The notes: a model not told the origin generated them from the letters alone. DNA of 64,000 bases from Planctomycetota bacterium (GCA_024280755.1 JAJRPN010000002.1:50374-114373), one strand, 5' to 3'. Shown: positions 50,816-59,600, counted from the stretch's first letter. Numbers and translations are program-made.

Positions 50816-51484
50816 TCAACCGGACCACCGTGTATCAAGATCGTGTTGTACGCCGAGCAGGTCGAGGGCTTTGCCGGCGATGAAATCAACGAGGTCATTG
50901 ATGCACTGTGGATTGAGATAGAGCCCAGGGTTCGTTGGGGCGATGATCGCGCCGGCCAAGGTGAGGGTGCGCATGTTTTCGATGTCGATGAGGTTCAAGG
51001 GTGTTTCGCGGTGGCAGATGATCAGCGGGCGGCGTTCTTTGAGGGTGACGGCGGCGGCGCGGGTGAGTAGATTCGAGCCTGAACCCGTTGCGATGGCACC
51101 CATTGAGGTTGATGAGCAGGGGAGGATGACCATGCCTTGGTTGAGGAAGCTGCCTGTGGCGATGACGGCGCCGACATCTTTGTTGGGGTGGATGATCAAG
51201 AGTGATCGGTAGTGATCGGCGTGTTGATCGGCTGAAAGGTGTGGACAGAGGGTTTCGAGGGCGACGGCTGAGATATTGAGTTCGTCGATGAGTAGGCGTT
51301 TGCCGAAGTCGGTGACCACAAGGTGAACTTCGTGCCCCTTTGTTAAAAGTTGGTCGAGCAGGCGGATGGTGTAGGCTGCGCCCGATGCGCCCGTGATCCC
51401 GACGACAAATCGTTTGCCTGTGGGCGAAATCGGTGTCGATGGCGGAGTTGTTTGGCGTGGGGTGATGGGTGATGGTGAAGGCAT
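50816..51484 (-). CDS. ubiX: Flavin prenyltransferase UbiX
   Basis: UbiX joins dimethylallyl phosphate to FMN, making the prenyl-FMN cofactor of UbiD-type decarboxylases. The 222-residue protein starts with a Pro/Ser/Thr-rich stretch of about 25 residues, then VVGITGASGAAYTIRLLDQLL (flavin-binding Ser/Gly loop), VVTDFGKRLL, GAVIATGSFLNQGMVILPCSSTSMGAIATGSGSNLLTRAAAVTLKERRPLIICHRETPL, and GAIIAPTNPGLY. ATG at 51484 is used; the track adds 50 residues that are not family-like. No ubiD is in the window. Confidence 0.93.
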   Translation of the reverse strand: MPSPSPITPRQTTPPSTPISPTGKRFVVGITGASGAAYTIRLLDQLLTKGHEVHLVVTDFGKRLLIDELNISAVALETLCPHLSADQHADHYRSLLIIHPNKDVGAVIATGSFLNQGMVILPCSSTSMGAIATGSGSNLLTRAAAVTLKERRPLIICHRETPLNLIDIENMRTLTLAGAIIAPTNPGLYLNPQCINDLVDFIAGKALDLLGVQHDLDTRWSG

Positions 51485-51619
51485 GGGCAGATGGTATGGA
51501 AGTTGATTGCTTCGAGGGTGTGCTTGGGGCAGAGTTGATCTATGATAGTGCAAGGACGCTTGAGAAAGAGTCAGCTTGGTCACGATGCAGCTGCGGACGC
51601 AGCGAGAAGGCAGGACAGT

Positions 51620-52384
51620 ATGAATCGAATACATAGCAGCCGATTGGGCATGTTTGGCATGTCAGGGCTTATGGGATTGGCATGTATCCTTGGCGGGTGC
51701 GTGAGTTACACCAATGTGCCTGTGCCTTCGAGTGCGCCGGCCTTTAAGAATGCGAATCACTATCAATCGATCACGGTTTTAACGCGTGCGCTCGAATCGG
51801 TGATCAATGAGCATCCTGTTGATGGGGCCTATGCGATCAACCTGCCTTCGGGGACGACGCCCGAAACCTTCGGGAAGATTACAACCCAGCTTCCTGCTGG
51901 AGCGGTGATGCCTACCGATGAGATGAGCAGCGATATGCCGATCTATCACATCGGACGAATCTGGATTCGTGCATCGGATGCCAAGGTTGATGTGATCTAT
52001 CCGTTTACGGGGATCGATGGCGTGACGAGCGATCAGAATGTGACGATTTGGTTGAGCGGGGGCGTTCGGCGTTGGCGTGTGTATCGCAAGCAGCATTGGT
52101 CTGCCGGGACGATTCCTACGCCTCCAATTTATGTACCTGCCTGGTCAGATGGTGGAGCAGATGATGCGTTTGTTGACGAACCAAACGGATCGGGTGCTGT
52201 TGTGCCTGAACCAACTTATGAAGACGCATGGTTGCCAACTCCAGAGCAACAAAAATCTGAAGCAATCATTGAGCCTGCTTCTACACCTACGCCTGCACCC
52301 GTGGTTCGCCAACAACAAGAATCATTGGGTGGCGGCGAAGTTGGTAATGTGTATCGCCAGGTGCCTTTGCAGGCGGGTGAATAA
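51620..52384 (+). CDS. Hypothetical lipoprotein
   Basis: A 254-residue protein with a lipoprotein signal (GLMGLACILGGC, lipobox with Cys about residue 24). The body has a strand-rich domain (VLTRALESVINEHPVDGAYAINLPSGTTPETFGKI, YHIGRIWIRASDAKVDVIYPF, NVTIWLSGGVRRWRVYRKQHW) and a Pro/Glu/Gln-rich C-terminal third of low complexity. I do not recognise the family. The ATG at 51620 is preceded by AGGACAG; the ORF track starts 26 codons upstream. pyrB follows after 32 bases, and co-transcription is likely. Confidence 0.78.
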   Translation: MNRIHSSRLGMFGMSGLMGLACILGGCVSYTNVPVPSSAPAFKNANHYQSITVLTRALESVINEHPVDGAYAINLPSGTTPETFGKITTQLPAGAVMPTDEMSSDMPIYHIGRIWIRASDAKVDVIYPFTGIDGVTSDQNVTIWLSGGVRRWRVYRKQHWSAGTIPTPPIYVPAWSDGGADDAFVDEPNGSGAVVPEPTYEDAWLPTPEQQKSEAIIEPASTPTPAPVVRQQQESLGGGEVGNVYRQVPLQAGE

Positions 52385-52416
52385 AAGACGCAGTTGGGTT
52401 GCGGTAGGAGTTTTCC

Positions 52417-53328
52417 ATGTGGAATGGGCATCATCTGCTTTCGATGGAACACGCGAACGCAACACAGGCGCGGGCGTTGCTCGCGATGGCTGACGCGGAT
52501 GCGTTTGCGCCCGATGCACTCGCTGGACGATCGATAGCGAATCTGTTCTTTGAAGATTCGACCCGTACACGGGTGAGCTTTTCACTCGCTGGGCAGAGGC
52601 TCGGGGCGCATATGGTAGATCTGACAAGCAAAGGCTCGTCGATATCCAAAGGCGAAACGCTGATCGATACCGCACGGACGATCGAGGCAATGGGCGTCGA
52701 TGCATTGGTGATTCGTATAGGTGAATCTGAGGCATGTCAGCAGATTGCAGATCAAGTGAAGATCCCAGTGATCAACGCGGGCGACGGTACGAATCAGCAC
52801 CCAACCCAAGCATTGGCTGATGCGTTGACAATCGGGCGGTCGTTCAAGCTCAATACGAGTTGGGATTTTTCGGCCTTGCGTGTGGCGATCGTTGGCGATG
52901 TTATTTCTTCGCGTGTTGCAGGATCAAATATCGGATTGCTTCATGCGCTCGGCGCGAGCGTTGTTGTTGTTGGATCGCCAAGGATGGCTCCTGATTCGAT
53001 GTCGTCGATGGGGTGCGAGGTTGTGCATGATCTCGATGCGGTAGTCGATCAGGTTGATGTGGTGATGATGCTCCGCATCCAGTTCGAGCGCGGCGGGGGC
53101 GACGGGCTCGCATCAACCCAAGCATATCACGAGCAGTTTGGATTAACCAAGGAACGAGCCGACCGGATGAAGAGCAACGCGATCGTGATGCATCCTGGCC
53201 CGATGAACCGAGGTGTGGAGATCGCGAGCGAAGTTGCCGATGGCGAGCGGAGTGTGATTCTCGATCAGGTTGCGCACGGCGTGCTTGTGCGCAAAGCAGT
53301 GCTGGCAAGAGCAATCACGCAGCGCTGA
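52417..53328 (+). CDS. pyrB: Aspartate carbamoyltransferase catalytic subunit
   Basis: PyrB makes N-carbamoyl-aspartate, the first committed pyrimidine step. The 303-residue protein has LFFEDSTRTRVSFSLAGQRLGA (carbamoyl-phosphate STRT loop), KGSSISKGETLIDT, VINAGDGTNQHPTQALADALTI, VAIVGDVISSRVAGSN, VMMLRIQFERGG and VMHPGPMNRGVEI. All are as in trimeric ATCase. The usual partner pyrC is not adjacent. Length matches the family, so the ATG at 52417 is accepted. Confidence 0.95.
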   Translation: MWNGHHLLSMEHANATQARALLAMADADAFAPDALAGRSIANLFFEDSTRTRVSFSLAGQRLGAHMVDLTSKGSSISKGETLIDTARTIEAMGVDALVIRIGESEACQQIADQVKIPVINAGDGTNQHPTQALADALTIGRSFKLNTSWDFSALRVAIVGDVISSRVAGSNIGLLHALGASVVVVGSPRMAPDSMSSMGCEVVHDLDAVVDQVDVVMMLRIQFERGGGDGLASTQAYHEQFGLTKERADRMKSNAIVMHPGPMNRGVEIASEVADGERSVILDQVAHGVLVRKAVLARAITQR

Positions 53329-53351
53329 GTTCTGTAGGTCTGATGTTTGGT

Positions 53352-53627
53352 TTAGGAAGCGGTCTGGTGCTTGGGCGTGTTCGTGGCGTTGATGTCTTTG
53401 ACCCACCAGCGTGTTCCTGGGAACTGGGTATGGAGCACATCGAGTAGTTCATGCGAGATCAGCGAGAGGTTCGCAGGCTTATTGTTGAGGTGGGTGATAA
53501 CGCCGGCTTTGGAATCGAGGTAGACAACGCCAATGGCGAGGGCGGCTCGGGGATCAGCGGGGGCACAATGGGTGTGCGTTGATCCTGTGTGATCGATCCA
53601 CCAGTTAAGTTCGTTCGTGGGCTTCAT
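53352..53627 (-). CDS. Small hypothetical protein
   Basis: Not recognised. The 91-residue soluble protein starts MKPTNELNWWIDHTGSTHTHC and has a compact alpha/beta look (LAIGVVYLDSKAGVITHLNNKPANLSLISHELLDVLHTQFPGTRWWVKDIN). Two Trp-rich ends stand out. The start at 53627 is preferred to the track's, which adds 63 residues running back toward the tRNA gene. It is convergent with pyrB. Confidence 0.6.
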   Translation of the reverse strand: MKPTNELNWWIDHTGSTHTHCAPADPRAALAIGVVYLDSKAGVITHLNNKPANLSLISHELLDVLHTQFPGTRWWVKDINATNTPKHQTAS

Positions 53628-53818
53628 GGCACATACTCGCGGAAAATCTTGGTCGTCCTTGTGTCTCTCTTCGGATTGGATTGGCGTTTGGATGATGGAA
53701 ACTGTGTGAATGGAGAAAATTGATGCCGATAACACGATGATTGTGCGCTTTGTTGACAACACGAACGAATGATCTACGATTGATTGCTCGGGTCTTATGG
53801 CCTTTGCCAATCTCATTT

Positions 53819-53891
<73 letters not shown>

Positions 53892-53900
53892 TTGACAGAG

Positions 53901-53933
53901 AACGCCTTTGGCTTGATGCTAAGGGCGTTTTTT
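53901..53933 (+). terminator. Terminator of the tRNA-Ala gene
   Basis: AACGCC ... GGCGTT closes a hairpin (extended by TT/AA pairs around a GGCTTGATGCT loop) followed by six T residues, ten bases after the tRNA 3' end. Confidence 0.8.
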
Positions 53934-54023
53934 GATGGATACTCACGATGGTTGAAATTGGGGTTGACCCGCTTTGATCCGCTAGGGGAAGATAGCTGGG
54001 GACGGCTGAGTAGATGATGGATA

Positions 54024-54100
54024 AATCCATCTTCCAAATGTATCCATTTCTACGAGAATACTCGTATCAAAAATGGACTAGATATTTGGGGGGCAGGTCA
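54024..54100 (-). mobile_element. Left-end relic of the IS3-type element, copy 1
   Basis: Read on the minus strand from 54100 the sequence begins TGACCTGCCCCCCAAAT and runs through CTAGTCCATT and the hairpin CTACGAGAATACTCGTA. It matches the left end of the element at 63861 base for base at most positions, and breaks off just before the transposase ATG would come. No transposase is left. The remaining 200 bases up to the next gene hold nothing I can identify. Confidence 0.85.
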
Positions 54101-54297
54101 GGGTGCGCCCGTTCTTCCGGATTGGCATCAATGAATCTCCTAAAAATGATCAAAGACAAAGCTTCAGGAAGGTATACAGAATCAATGGCTGGGGATTGCG
54201 CGATTACTCAGAGATTCCTCTTGTATCGGTTTGAAATTTTCGATATAATTCATACGCTGATGTTTAGTAACAGTTTTGTTCTGAGTGAGGTCTCGTT

Positions 54298-56643
54298 ATG
54301 TGTGATAGAGTTCGGATTCGAGCTTGTGTAGTGTTGTGCTGCTGGGTTGTACTTGTGTGGAGTGACTTTGATGCACATGCTCAGATGTGCGGCAGCGATC
54401 TCTTTGGTTCGCGAGTTGTCGAGCTGAACAGCAACGCTGAACGACTCTGTGTAGGTGATCTCAATGGCGATGGGCTCCCCGATCTCGTCGCTTCACTACC
54501 TAATGCAGACGATCTGGCGATTAGGTTGGGTAACTGTGCAGATGAGGAAGCGATTCGTATCGTCGAGAGTGGTGATGGCGCATGGGCTATCGCTATCGCG
54601 GACCTTGACGGTGACGGCGATCTCGATCTTGCGAACACGAACAGGTACAGTAACCAGATCAGCGTGCATTTCAATGACGGCAACGCATACTTCAGCGGGG
54701 AGAAAAGATATGCAACCTCTTCAACTCCTAAGAGCATCGGTGCTGCTGATCTTGATGCCGACGGTGATATCGATCTCGTCACCGGGAACATGTTCGGCTT
54801 CAACGAAGACATTAGCATCTTCCTGAACCAAGGTGATGGTTCATTCGAATCCGGGGTGCTGATTCCAGGGGGGAGCCGGGTTTCGGCGCTGGCTCTCGGA
54901 GATATTGATGGCGACTCGTTGCCCGATATTGTGGTTACTAACCAAAACCATGACCGGATCGGGGTTCTGCTCAACCAAGGGGATGCGAAATTCTCAGAGA
55001 TAATATATGTTCCGGTTGGTGACTCTCCGGTTGACCTTGCGCTTTGTGATCTCGATCAGAACGGGGCACTCGATGTGCTTGTGTGTAACGGAAGTAGTAA
55101 CGATATCAGTCTGTTGTTCAATACAGGTGCAGGCTCATTCGGAGATGAGATTCGAATCCAAACTGGAGAATCGCCTCACGCCATCGCTGTCGGAGATCTG
55201 AACGGCGACGGCTCGCCTGACGCTTCGGTCATGCATGTTATGAGCGATGATACTGTGGTGCTCATTAACGACGGGGGCGGGAACATGATCCCCGAGCGAT
55301 CGTATGGGACAGGGTTGGGGCATCGGGATGTCGTGTTTTATGATGTAGATTGCGATGGAGATCTCGATCTAGCAAGTGCATCGTTGCCCAACCATGCGAT
55401 CGCGTTTAGATTTAACTCAGGCGATGGTTCGTTTGTGCCCGATCTCGTGCTCTCTGAATCTTATAGGCCCGGCCCATTTGAGTTTGCTGATTTCGACAAT
55501 GATGGTGATGCAGACCTCGCAGTGGGCTCTAGCTATCTATCGCCTGATTCGCTCGGGCTGGGTATTCATTTCAATGTGGGCGAGGGCGTTTTTACCGAGG
55601 TGGGGCAGTATCTTCTGATTGGGGGAGTGCAGGATATCGATATCGGTGATCTCGATGGCGATGGCGACATTGACATCGTCACTACGCCATCGAACGTTTT
55701 TCATGACCCACAAGTCTGGTTGAATGAGGGAGATGGGACATTTATTGATACGGGAAGCTATCAAGCTGGCATCGCACCAAGCGAGAGCGTGCTGGTCGAT
55801 GTCGACGGAGATGGAAGTCTTGATCTGCTCAGTGTCAACGGTAATAGCGACGAGCTAAGCGTGCTGATCAACGACGGCTCGGGTGTGTTTGCGGATCCTG
55901 TTCTGTATCCCGCAGGGAGCTCGTCGCGTGGTATCGCGTCGGGCGACCTCAATGGTGACGGTCATCCCGATGTAGTGATTGGCGACTCGTTGACGGATGA
56001 GATAACCATCTTCTTCAATCTTGGGACTGGCGTGTTCTTGCTCAAATCCGAAATCGAAGTCGGCGAGAACATGCTCGATATTCTTGTCGCGGATCTCGAC
56101 GGCGATGGGGATCTCGACATCTCGACGGCTGACAACCAGGTGGGAGCAGCACTCATTTTGTACAACGACGGCACAGGCGGGTTTGTAGATGTAGTTATGC
56201 ATCCTCTCGGGAGTAGTCCTAGCAAGCTCGCAGATGGTGATGTAAACTCTGATGGGTTCAATGATTTGATTGTGCTGGACCGACTGGCGGGGACGGTTTT
56301 CGTGCTGCTCGGCTCAAAGACTGGTATTACAACAGAACGCCGTGAATATCTAGTCGAGAACAGTCCAAGATCATTGGGAGTGCACGATGTTAATCAGGAT
56401 GGGGATCTTGATATCGTCACTTCGAGTTTGAACGGGCGGGTTGGGGTGCTGCTCAATCGCTGCGTTGAGCCGGTTTGCCTTGTGGATTTTGTATCGGATG
56501 GGGTCCTGGACTTCTTCGATGTTTTAGCGTTTTTGCAAGCCTTTGCCAATAATGATTTCGTTGCCGACTTTACTGGCGACGGCGTTTGGGACTTCTTCGA
56601 TATTTCAGCCTTCCTTCAGGCCTTCTCAGCAGGATGTCCATAA
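54298..56643 (+). CDS. Secreted FG-GAP/VCBS repeat protein with GC-type dockerin-like end
   Basis: A 781-residue exported protein: signal peptide (ACVVLCCWVVLVWSDFDAHA), then about thirteen FG-GAP/VCBS-type repeats of roughly 50 residues, each with a Ca-binding D-x-D/N-x-D-G core (GDLNGDGLPDLVAS, ADLDADGDIDLVTG, GDLNGDGHPDVVIG) and a FNxGDGSF-like strand. These should form beta-propellers. The C-terminus carries two dockerin-like half-repeats (DGVLDFFDVLAFLQAFA, DGVWDFFDISAFLQAFS) and a Gly-Cys end, as in 18807-19619. A surface-attached binding or adhesion role is likely. A terminator follows. Confidence 0.9.
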   Translation: MCDRVRIRACVVLCCWVVLVWSDFDAHAQMCGSDLFGSRVVELNSNAERLCVGDLNGDGLPDLVASLPNADDLAIRLGNCADEEAIRIVESGDGAWAIAIADLDGDGDLDLANTNRYSNQISVHFNDGNAYFSGEKRYATSSTPKSIGAADLDADGDIDLVTGNMFGFNEDISIFLNQGDGSFESGVLIPGGSRVSALALGDIDGDSLPDIVVTNQNHDRIGVLLNQGDAKFSEIIYVPVGDSPVDLALCDLDQNGALDVLVCNGSSNDISLLFNTGAGSFGDEIRIQTGESPHAIAVGDLNGDGSPDASVMHVMSDDTVVLINDGGGNMIPERSYGTGLGHRDVVFYDVDCDGDLDLASASLPNHAIAFRFNSGDGSFVPDLVLSESYRPGPFEFADFDNDGDADLAVGSSYLSPDSLGLGIHFNVGEGVFTEVGQYLLIGGVQDIDIGDLDGDGDIDIVTTPSNVFHDPQVWLNEGDGTFIDTGSYQAGIAPSESVLVDVDGDGSLDLLSVNGNSDELSVLINDGSGVFADPVLYPAGSSSRGIASGDLNGDGHPDVVIGDSLTDEITIFFNLGTGVFLLKSEIEVGENMLDILVADLDGDGDLDISTADNQVGAALILYNDGTGGFVDVVMHPLGSSPSKLADGDVNSDGFNDLIVLDRLAGTVFVLLGSKTGITTERREYLVENSPRSLGVHDVNQDGDLDIVTSSLNGRVGVLLNRCVEPVCLVDFVSDGVLDFFDVLAFLQAFANNDFVADFTGDGVWDFFDISAFLQAFSAGCP

Positions 56644-56672
56644 TCGGTTGAACCACAATCTATTCCAAACGA

Positions 56673-56697
56673 GGCTGCACTTGGTGCGGCCTTTTTT
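56673..56697 (+). terminator. Terminator of the FG-GAP repeat gene
   Basis: The stem GGCTGCAC/GTGCGGCC (one G-T pair) with a short loop is followed by six T residues, 30 bases past the stop. The T run overlaps the stop codon of the convergent integrase gene. Confidence 0.85.
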
Positions 56698-57802
56698 ATG
56701 GACACTCGTTGCTATCAAATACAAAGGGCTGAGACAATTCGGTAATCGCCATATCCAGGCGGGCCCAATCACGCTCTGCATAATGCCTTTTCATCAAGCC
56801 CTTCTCAGAATGGCCAAGGAACATGGATGTTGTTGAATCATCAATTTTTTCAACTTCTGAAGCAGCCGTCTTTCTCAAAGAATAAAATCCGCGATGATTG
56901 GGCACCTTGGTCTTCTTCATGAGTCGAAAGAAGGCTGAACGGATGGCATCAGTTCGCTTGAACTTGTCATCTACGAAATACTCTCTGACAAGCGGATGAC
57001 CGGACTTGGACAAAAAGACTCGGTCGTTAGGCTTGCCATCAAGGTTGCCATGAATCTTCAGCATCTCAACAGTCAGAGGCCATAAAGCGAATTCGCAATG
57101 AATCCCAGTCTTCGTTCTCTTGCGCACAATCCGGTTTTCACTCATTTGGATTTCAGAATTCCGAAGTGAAGAGATGTCCGTTTGGCCCATGCCACAATTG
57201 AGTCCCAGTAGCATGAACATTTTAGTTCTCTCGCTTGCTGCTGAATAGAGGGTGTTTATCTCTTCTCTCGAAAACCGATTGACTGTTGGCTCAGGGATTG
57301 TGATCTTTGCATAGCCATCAAGATTCCTTGGCAGAGTCTCTATCAATGCCATCTGGTAACCCCACTTGATCATCAGCTTGACGATGTCCAATCTTGATTT
57401 GGCCGTCCATGGCGAAATGGATTTGTCAGTTGCTGCCGAGATGGGCAACGACAAGGTGTAGTTTCTGTAATCATCAAGATGCATCTCATTGAGCTTTGAG
57501 AGTGGCAAGTCGGTTTGGAGATAATCAACGAAATGGCAAACAGAGATTCTGATTTTCTCAAGCCATGTAGCTGAGATTTCTCCTCGTTCATAACGGGTAA
57601 AGCAGGACTGCAAATACTTCTCTCCAAAGTCTTCGACTGTGAGCTTCGCCACTTTGATTTCAACGGGGAGTTTCACTTCTCTTTCCGCCAGAAATTCAAA
57701 GTATCGGAGTTCAGCATCTTTGTACGAACGGTTCACGCTCTTTGGGTTTACAGATCCGAAGTATCGCATCTTCCCATCAATCTGCTTGTGACCTACCCCC
57801 AT
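56696..57802 (-). CDS. Tyrosine recombinase/integrase, planctomycete type
   Basis: A 368-residue site-specific recombinase. An N-terminal segment (KMRYFGSVNPKSVNRSYKDAELRYFEFL) and SAM-like core-binding domain (LTVEDFGEKYLQ...TWLEKIRISVCHFVDYL) precede the catalytic domain: LLGLNCGMGQTDISSLR at the first-Arg region, with Gln-Thr where most families have Arg, then KRTKTGIHCEFALWPLT, HRGFYSLRKTAASEV (second Arg), MFLGHSEKG (His) and MKRHYAERDW (nucleophilic Tyr). The divergent first box is common in planctomycete integrases. ATG at 57802 is preferred, with GGGAG upstream. It may have brought in the surrounding island. Confidence 0.85.
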   Translation of the reverse strand: MGVGHKQIDGKMRYFGSVNPKSVNRSYKDAELRYFEFLAEREVKLPVEIKVAKLTVEDFGEKYLQSCFTRYERGEISATWLEKIRISVCHFVDYLQTDLPLSKLNEMHLDDYRNYTLSLPISAATDKSISPWTAKSRLDIVKLMIKWGYQMALIETLPRNLDGYAKITIPEPTVNRFSREEINTLYSAASERTKMFMLLGLNCGMGQTDISSLRNSEIQMSENRIVRKRTKTGIHCEFALWPLTVEMLKIHGNLDGKPNDRVFLSKSGHPLVREYFVDDKFKRTDAIRSAFFRLMKKTKVPNHRGFYSLRKTAASEVEKIDDSTTSMFLGHSEKGLMKRHYAERDWARLDMAITELSQPFVFDSNECP

Positions 57803-58070
57803 ATCCTGTACCACTCCCTATGTCAGGACAGCAGCATTCCTTTGTCCGATCAGAGGTCTGCTGAGTGGAGCAGTGATCTGAACACCCTACGAGCGACCTG
57901 AATCAAATGGGGATAGCGAGATGCAGGTGTCTATCGAGGGGTACGCAGCCTATAGGTGACACTACCAACATGATATATGAGATTGCCCATCCCAATCTTA
58001 TGAAAAGCGGCGAGATGCGTGTCATTGACCCAGACGGCGCTGTGATTTTTGTCAGCCAGTTGGCCAAACG

Positions 58071-58140
58071 AATCGGGGTGACAGGACACCAGTTGAACTA
58101 TTTTTGACCACAATACGCCTTTGGAACTCTGAAACACATA
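58071..58140. repeat. Family E repeat, copy 1
   Basis: AATCGGGGTGACAGGACACC is followed by AGTTGAACTATTTTTG and GCCTTTGGAAC-CTGAAACAC. About 70 bases align with 59531-59600 with few differences, and more weakly with 58556-58620. It lies 50 bases downstream of the stop of the phosphotransferase remnant. The 57815-58070 stretch before it holds no convincing gene. Confidence 0.85.
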
Positions 58141-58189
58141 TTCCACCCTACGCACGCATGATCGCGACACGCTGATAATGTGTCCGGAT

Positions 58190-58459
58190 CTATGTCTCGT
58201 CGATCAGAATATCGCCCAAGACACGAGCCGCTGATGCTGCATGCGCGGGATTGGTCCCTTGTGCTCCAGAAAGCGTGATGAGCGCTTTCCACAAAGCCCA
58301 CCCACGGGCCCGCGCCCAGACATCCTCACCGAGCCTGAATGTTCTGTTATCCCATCCGTTGGGCTCAACGCGTCTGATCGGAAGATGCTCCCACTGTGGA
58401 AACTGCGACACGATGAGACGCTGCACGAGAGGAACATCGATTTCATCGGGTAGCTGCAT
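58190..58459 (-). pseudogene. Internally deleted aminoglycoside phosphotransferase-family gene
   Basis: The 89-codon frame joins the N-terminus of an APH/choline-kinase-like enzyme (LPDEIDVPLVQRLIVSQFPQW...PNGWDNRTFRLGED) directly to its C-terminus (WARARGWALWKALITLSG...NPAHAASAARVLGDILID). Full members run to about 290-300 residues, so roughly 200 residues, including the catalytic HGDxxxxN and Mg-binding loops, have been removed in frame. It cannot be an active kinase. It lies in the mobile region between family E repeats 1 and 2. Confidence 0.8.
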
Positions 58460-58555
58460 CTTCTCAGTCTAGATGAGTGTCAGCTCACGGATCAGCTATA
58501 AAGTATTCTTGCTGCCATCTTTGGGAATATGAGGGTTGATCATTCTAGAACTCGA

Positions 58556-58620
58556 GGTAGCAGGACTCCAGTTGAACTTTTGCCATCTATATCAGGCTCT
58601 GGGGTTCAGAATCACACTAC
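58556..58620. repeat. Family E repeat, copy 2 (diverged)
   Basis: GAGGTAGCAGGACTCCAGTTGAACTTTT...CAGGCTCTGGGGTTCAGAATCACAC follows the family E order with more substitutions. It lies between the phosphotransferase remnant and the isochorismatase-family gene. Confidence 0.65.
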
Positions 58621-58644
58621 AGAAAGTACAGAAACGGGTACAAG

Positions 58645-58702
58645 CGTAATCCCGTCGCGTACTCTCACAAAGAACGGGCTATAGGCATTGGGCGGCAGGT
58701 CA
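58645..58702 (-). mobile_element. IS3-type left-end relic, copy 2, fused to the isochorismatase stop
   Basis: On the minus strand from 58702: TGACCTGCCGCCCAATGCC, then CCCGTTCTTTGTGAGAGTACGCG, which aligns with TGACCTGCCCCCCAATAAC...TTCCTTATGCGAGTATCCTCG at 63861. The match to the terminal 16 bases is strong, the rest is decayed. The first three bases, TGA, are the stop codon of the hydrolase gene. Confidence 0.6.
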
Positions 58703-59251
58703 CTTTTTAGCGATGAATGTGTCCGTCGATGTCAATGTTGCATACGCGAACCCGAGGGCCGACATATACGCAGCATGTACATCCGCCGCTGGAATCGTCC
58801 TGCCGTTGAACTCAAGGTCACATGTGGCGCAGGCGTCATGGATCAGCGTGATGACATAGCCAAAATCACTGGCAGCTCGCGTCACCGCGTCGATGCACAT
58901 GTGGCTCATCGCACCGCAAATCGCAATATCCTTCACGCCTTCACGATCTAGTACACCCTTCAGATCGGTTTCTTTGAACGCATTGACTTGATGCTTGAGG
59001 ATCACAATCTCACCATCCAATGGCTGGACTTTATTGTGAATTCGCGCGCCGTCAGACCCAGGCGTAAAAAAGGGGGCGTCGTCCGATGGGAACTCATGCC
59101 TCACATGCACAACAAGATCCCCAGACAATCGGGCTGCATCGAGTAGCTGCGCGGCGTTGTCGGCGGCAGTATCGATGCCCGCCAATGTCCATTTTCCATC
59201 GGCGAAGTAATCCTCTTGTATATCGATCAAGATCAGTGCGCGGTTGCTCAT
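58700..59251 (-). CDS. Isochorismatase-family cysteine hydrolase
   Basis: A 183-residue alpha/beta hydrolase of the isochorismatase/nicotinamidase group, which cleave C-N or ether bonds in small molecules. The catalytic Asp lies in ALILIDIQEDYF, the Lys in LKHQVNAFKETDL and the Cys in ICGAMSHMCIDAVTRAASDFGY. VVHVRHEFP and GSDGARIHNKVQP complete the pattern. Substrate is not predictable; GAMSHMCID suggests a general cysteine hydrolase. Its TGA stop is the first triplet of an IS-like end, so the original C-terminus may have differed by a few residues. It is flanked by family E repeats and IS relics, consistent with gain by transfer. Confidence 0.9.
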   Translation of the reverse strand: MSNRALILIDIQEDYFADGKWTLAGIDTAADNAAQLLDAARLSGDLVVHVRHEFPSDDAPFFTPGSDGARIHNKVQPLDGEIVILKHQVNAFKETDLKGVLDREGVKDIAICGAMSHMCIDAVTRAASDFGYVITLIHDACATCDLEFNGRTIPAADVHAAYMSALGFAYATLTSTDTFIAKK

Positions 59252-59396
59252 ATTATTCCTTAAACAAAGTTTTTACATGCCTGTTTTCAGGCAGATATTC
59301 TATTCCGAGCGTCCGTCTGTGTCAATCGAAAGCGACCTTCCTCGCCTTGAGTCATACCACTTGGAGTGTGATCCAATAACAGTGGCTTGCTATGCT

Positions 59397-59470
59397 TGGC
59401 CTGGCCCCCAAAAATCCTAGTCCATTCTTAAATTTGAGCATACTCGTAGAATGGGCGAATTTGGATGACA
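59397..59470 (+). mobile_element. IS3-type left-end relic, copy 3
   Basis: TGGCCTGGCCCCCAAAAATCCTAGTCCATTC followed by CATACTCGTAGAATGGGCGAATTTGGA aligns with the left end of the element at 63861 in the same orientation. The transposase start is absent. It lies 145 bases upstream of the isochorismatase-family start. Apart from this and family E copy 3, the 59252-59804 gap holds no gene I can support. Confidence 0.78.
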
Positions 59471-59530
59471 CAAGTCATCATCTCTCACTGCAGGACACAA
59501 GGACACTTGCCCGTGAAACTTCTGCCGCGA

Positions 59531-59600
59531 AATCGGGGTGACAGGATACCAGTTGAACTTTTCTTGGTGCAGATTGGCCTTTGGAGCCCAGAAACACGAT
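59531..59600. repeat. Family E repeat, copy 3
   Basis: AATCGGGGTGACAGGATACCAGTTGAACTTTTCTTGG...GGCCTTTGGAGCCCAGAAACACG is about 80 percent identical to copy 1 at 58071-58140 over 70 bases and in the same orientation. Confidence 0.85.

Noticed and set aside
57907-58107. 66-residue ORF between the integrase and family E copy 1
   Set aside because: It runs into the repeat, has no clear ribosome binding site and no recognisable domain.
58071-59600. Integron attC sites
   Set aside because: The GTTGAAC core fits the GTTRRRY consensus, but I could not see the paired inverse core and hairpin symmetry, and the nearby recombinase lacks an IntI-type extra motif. Kept only as a repeat family.
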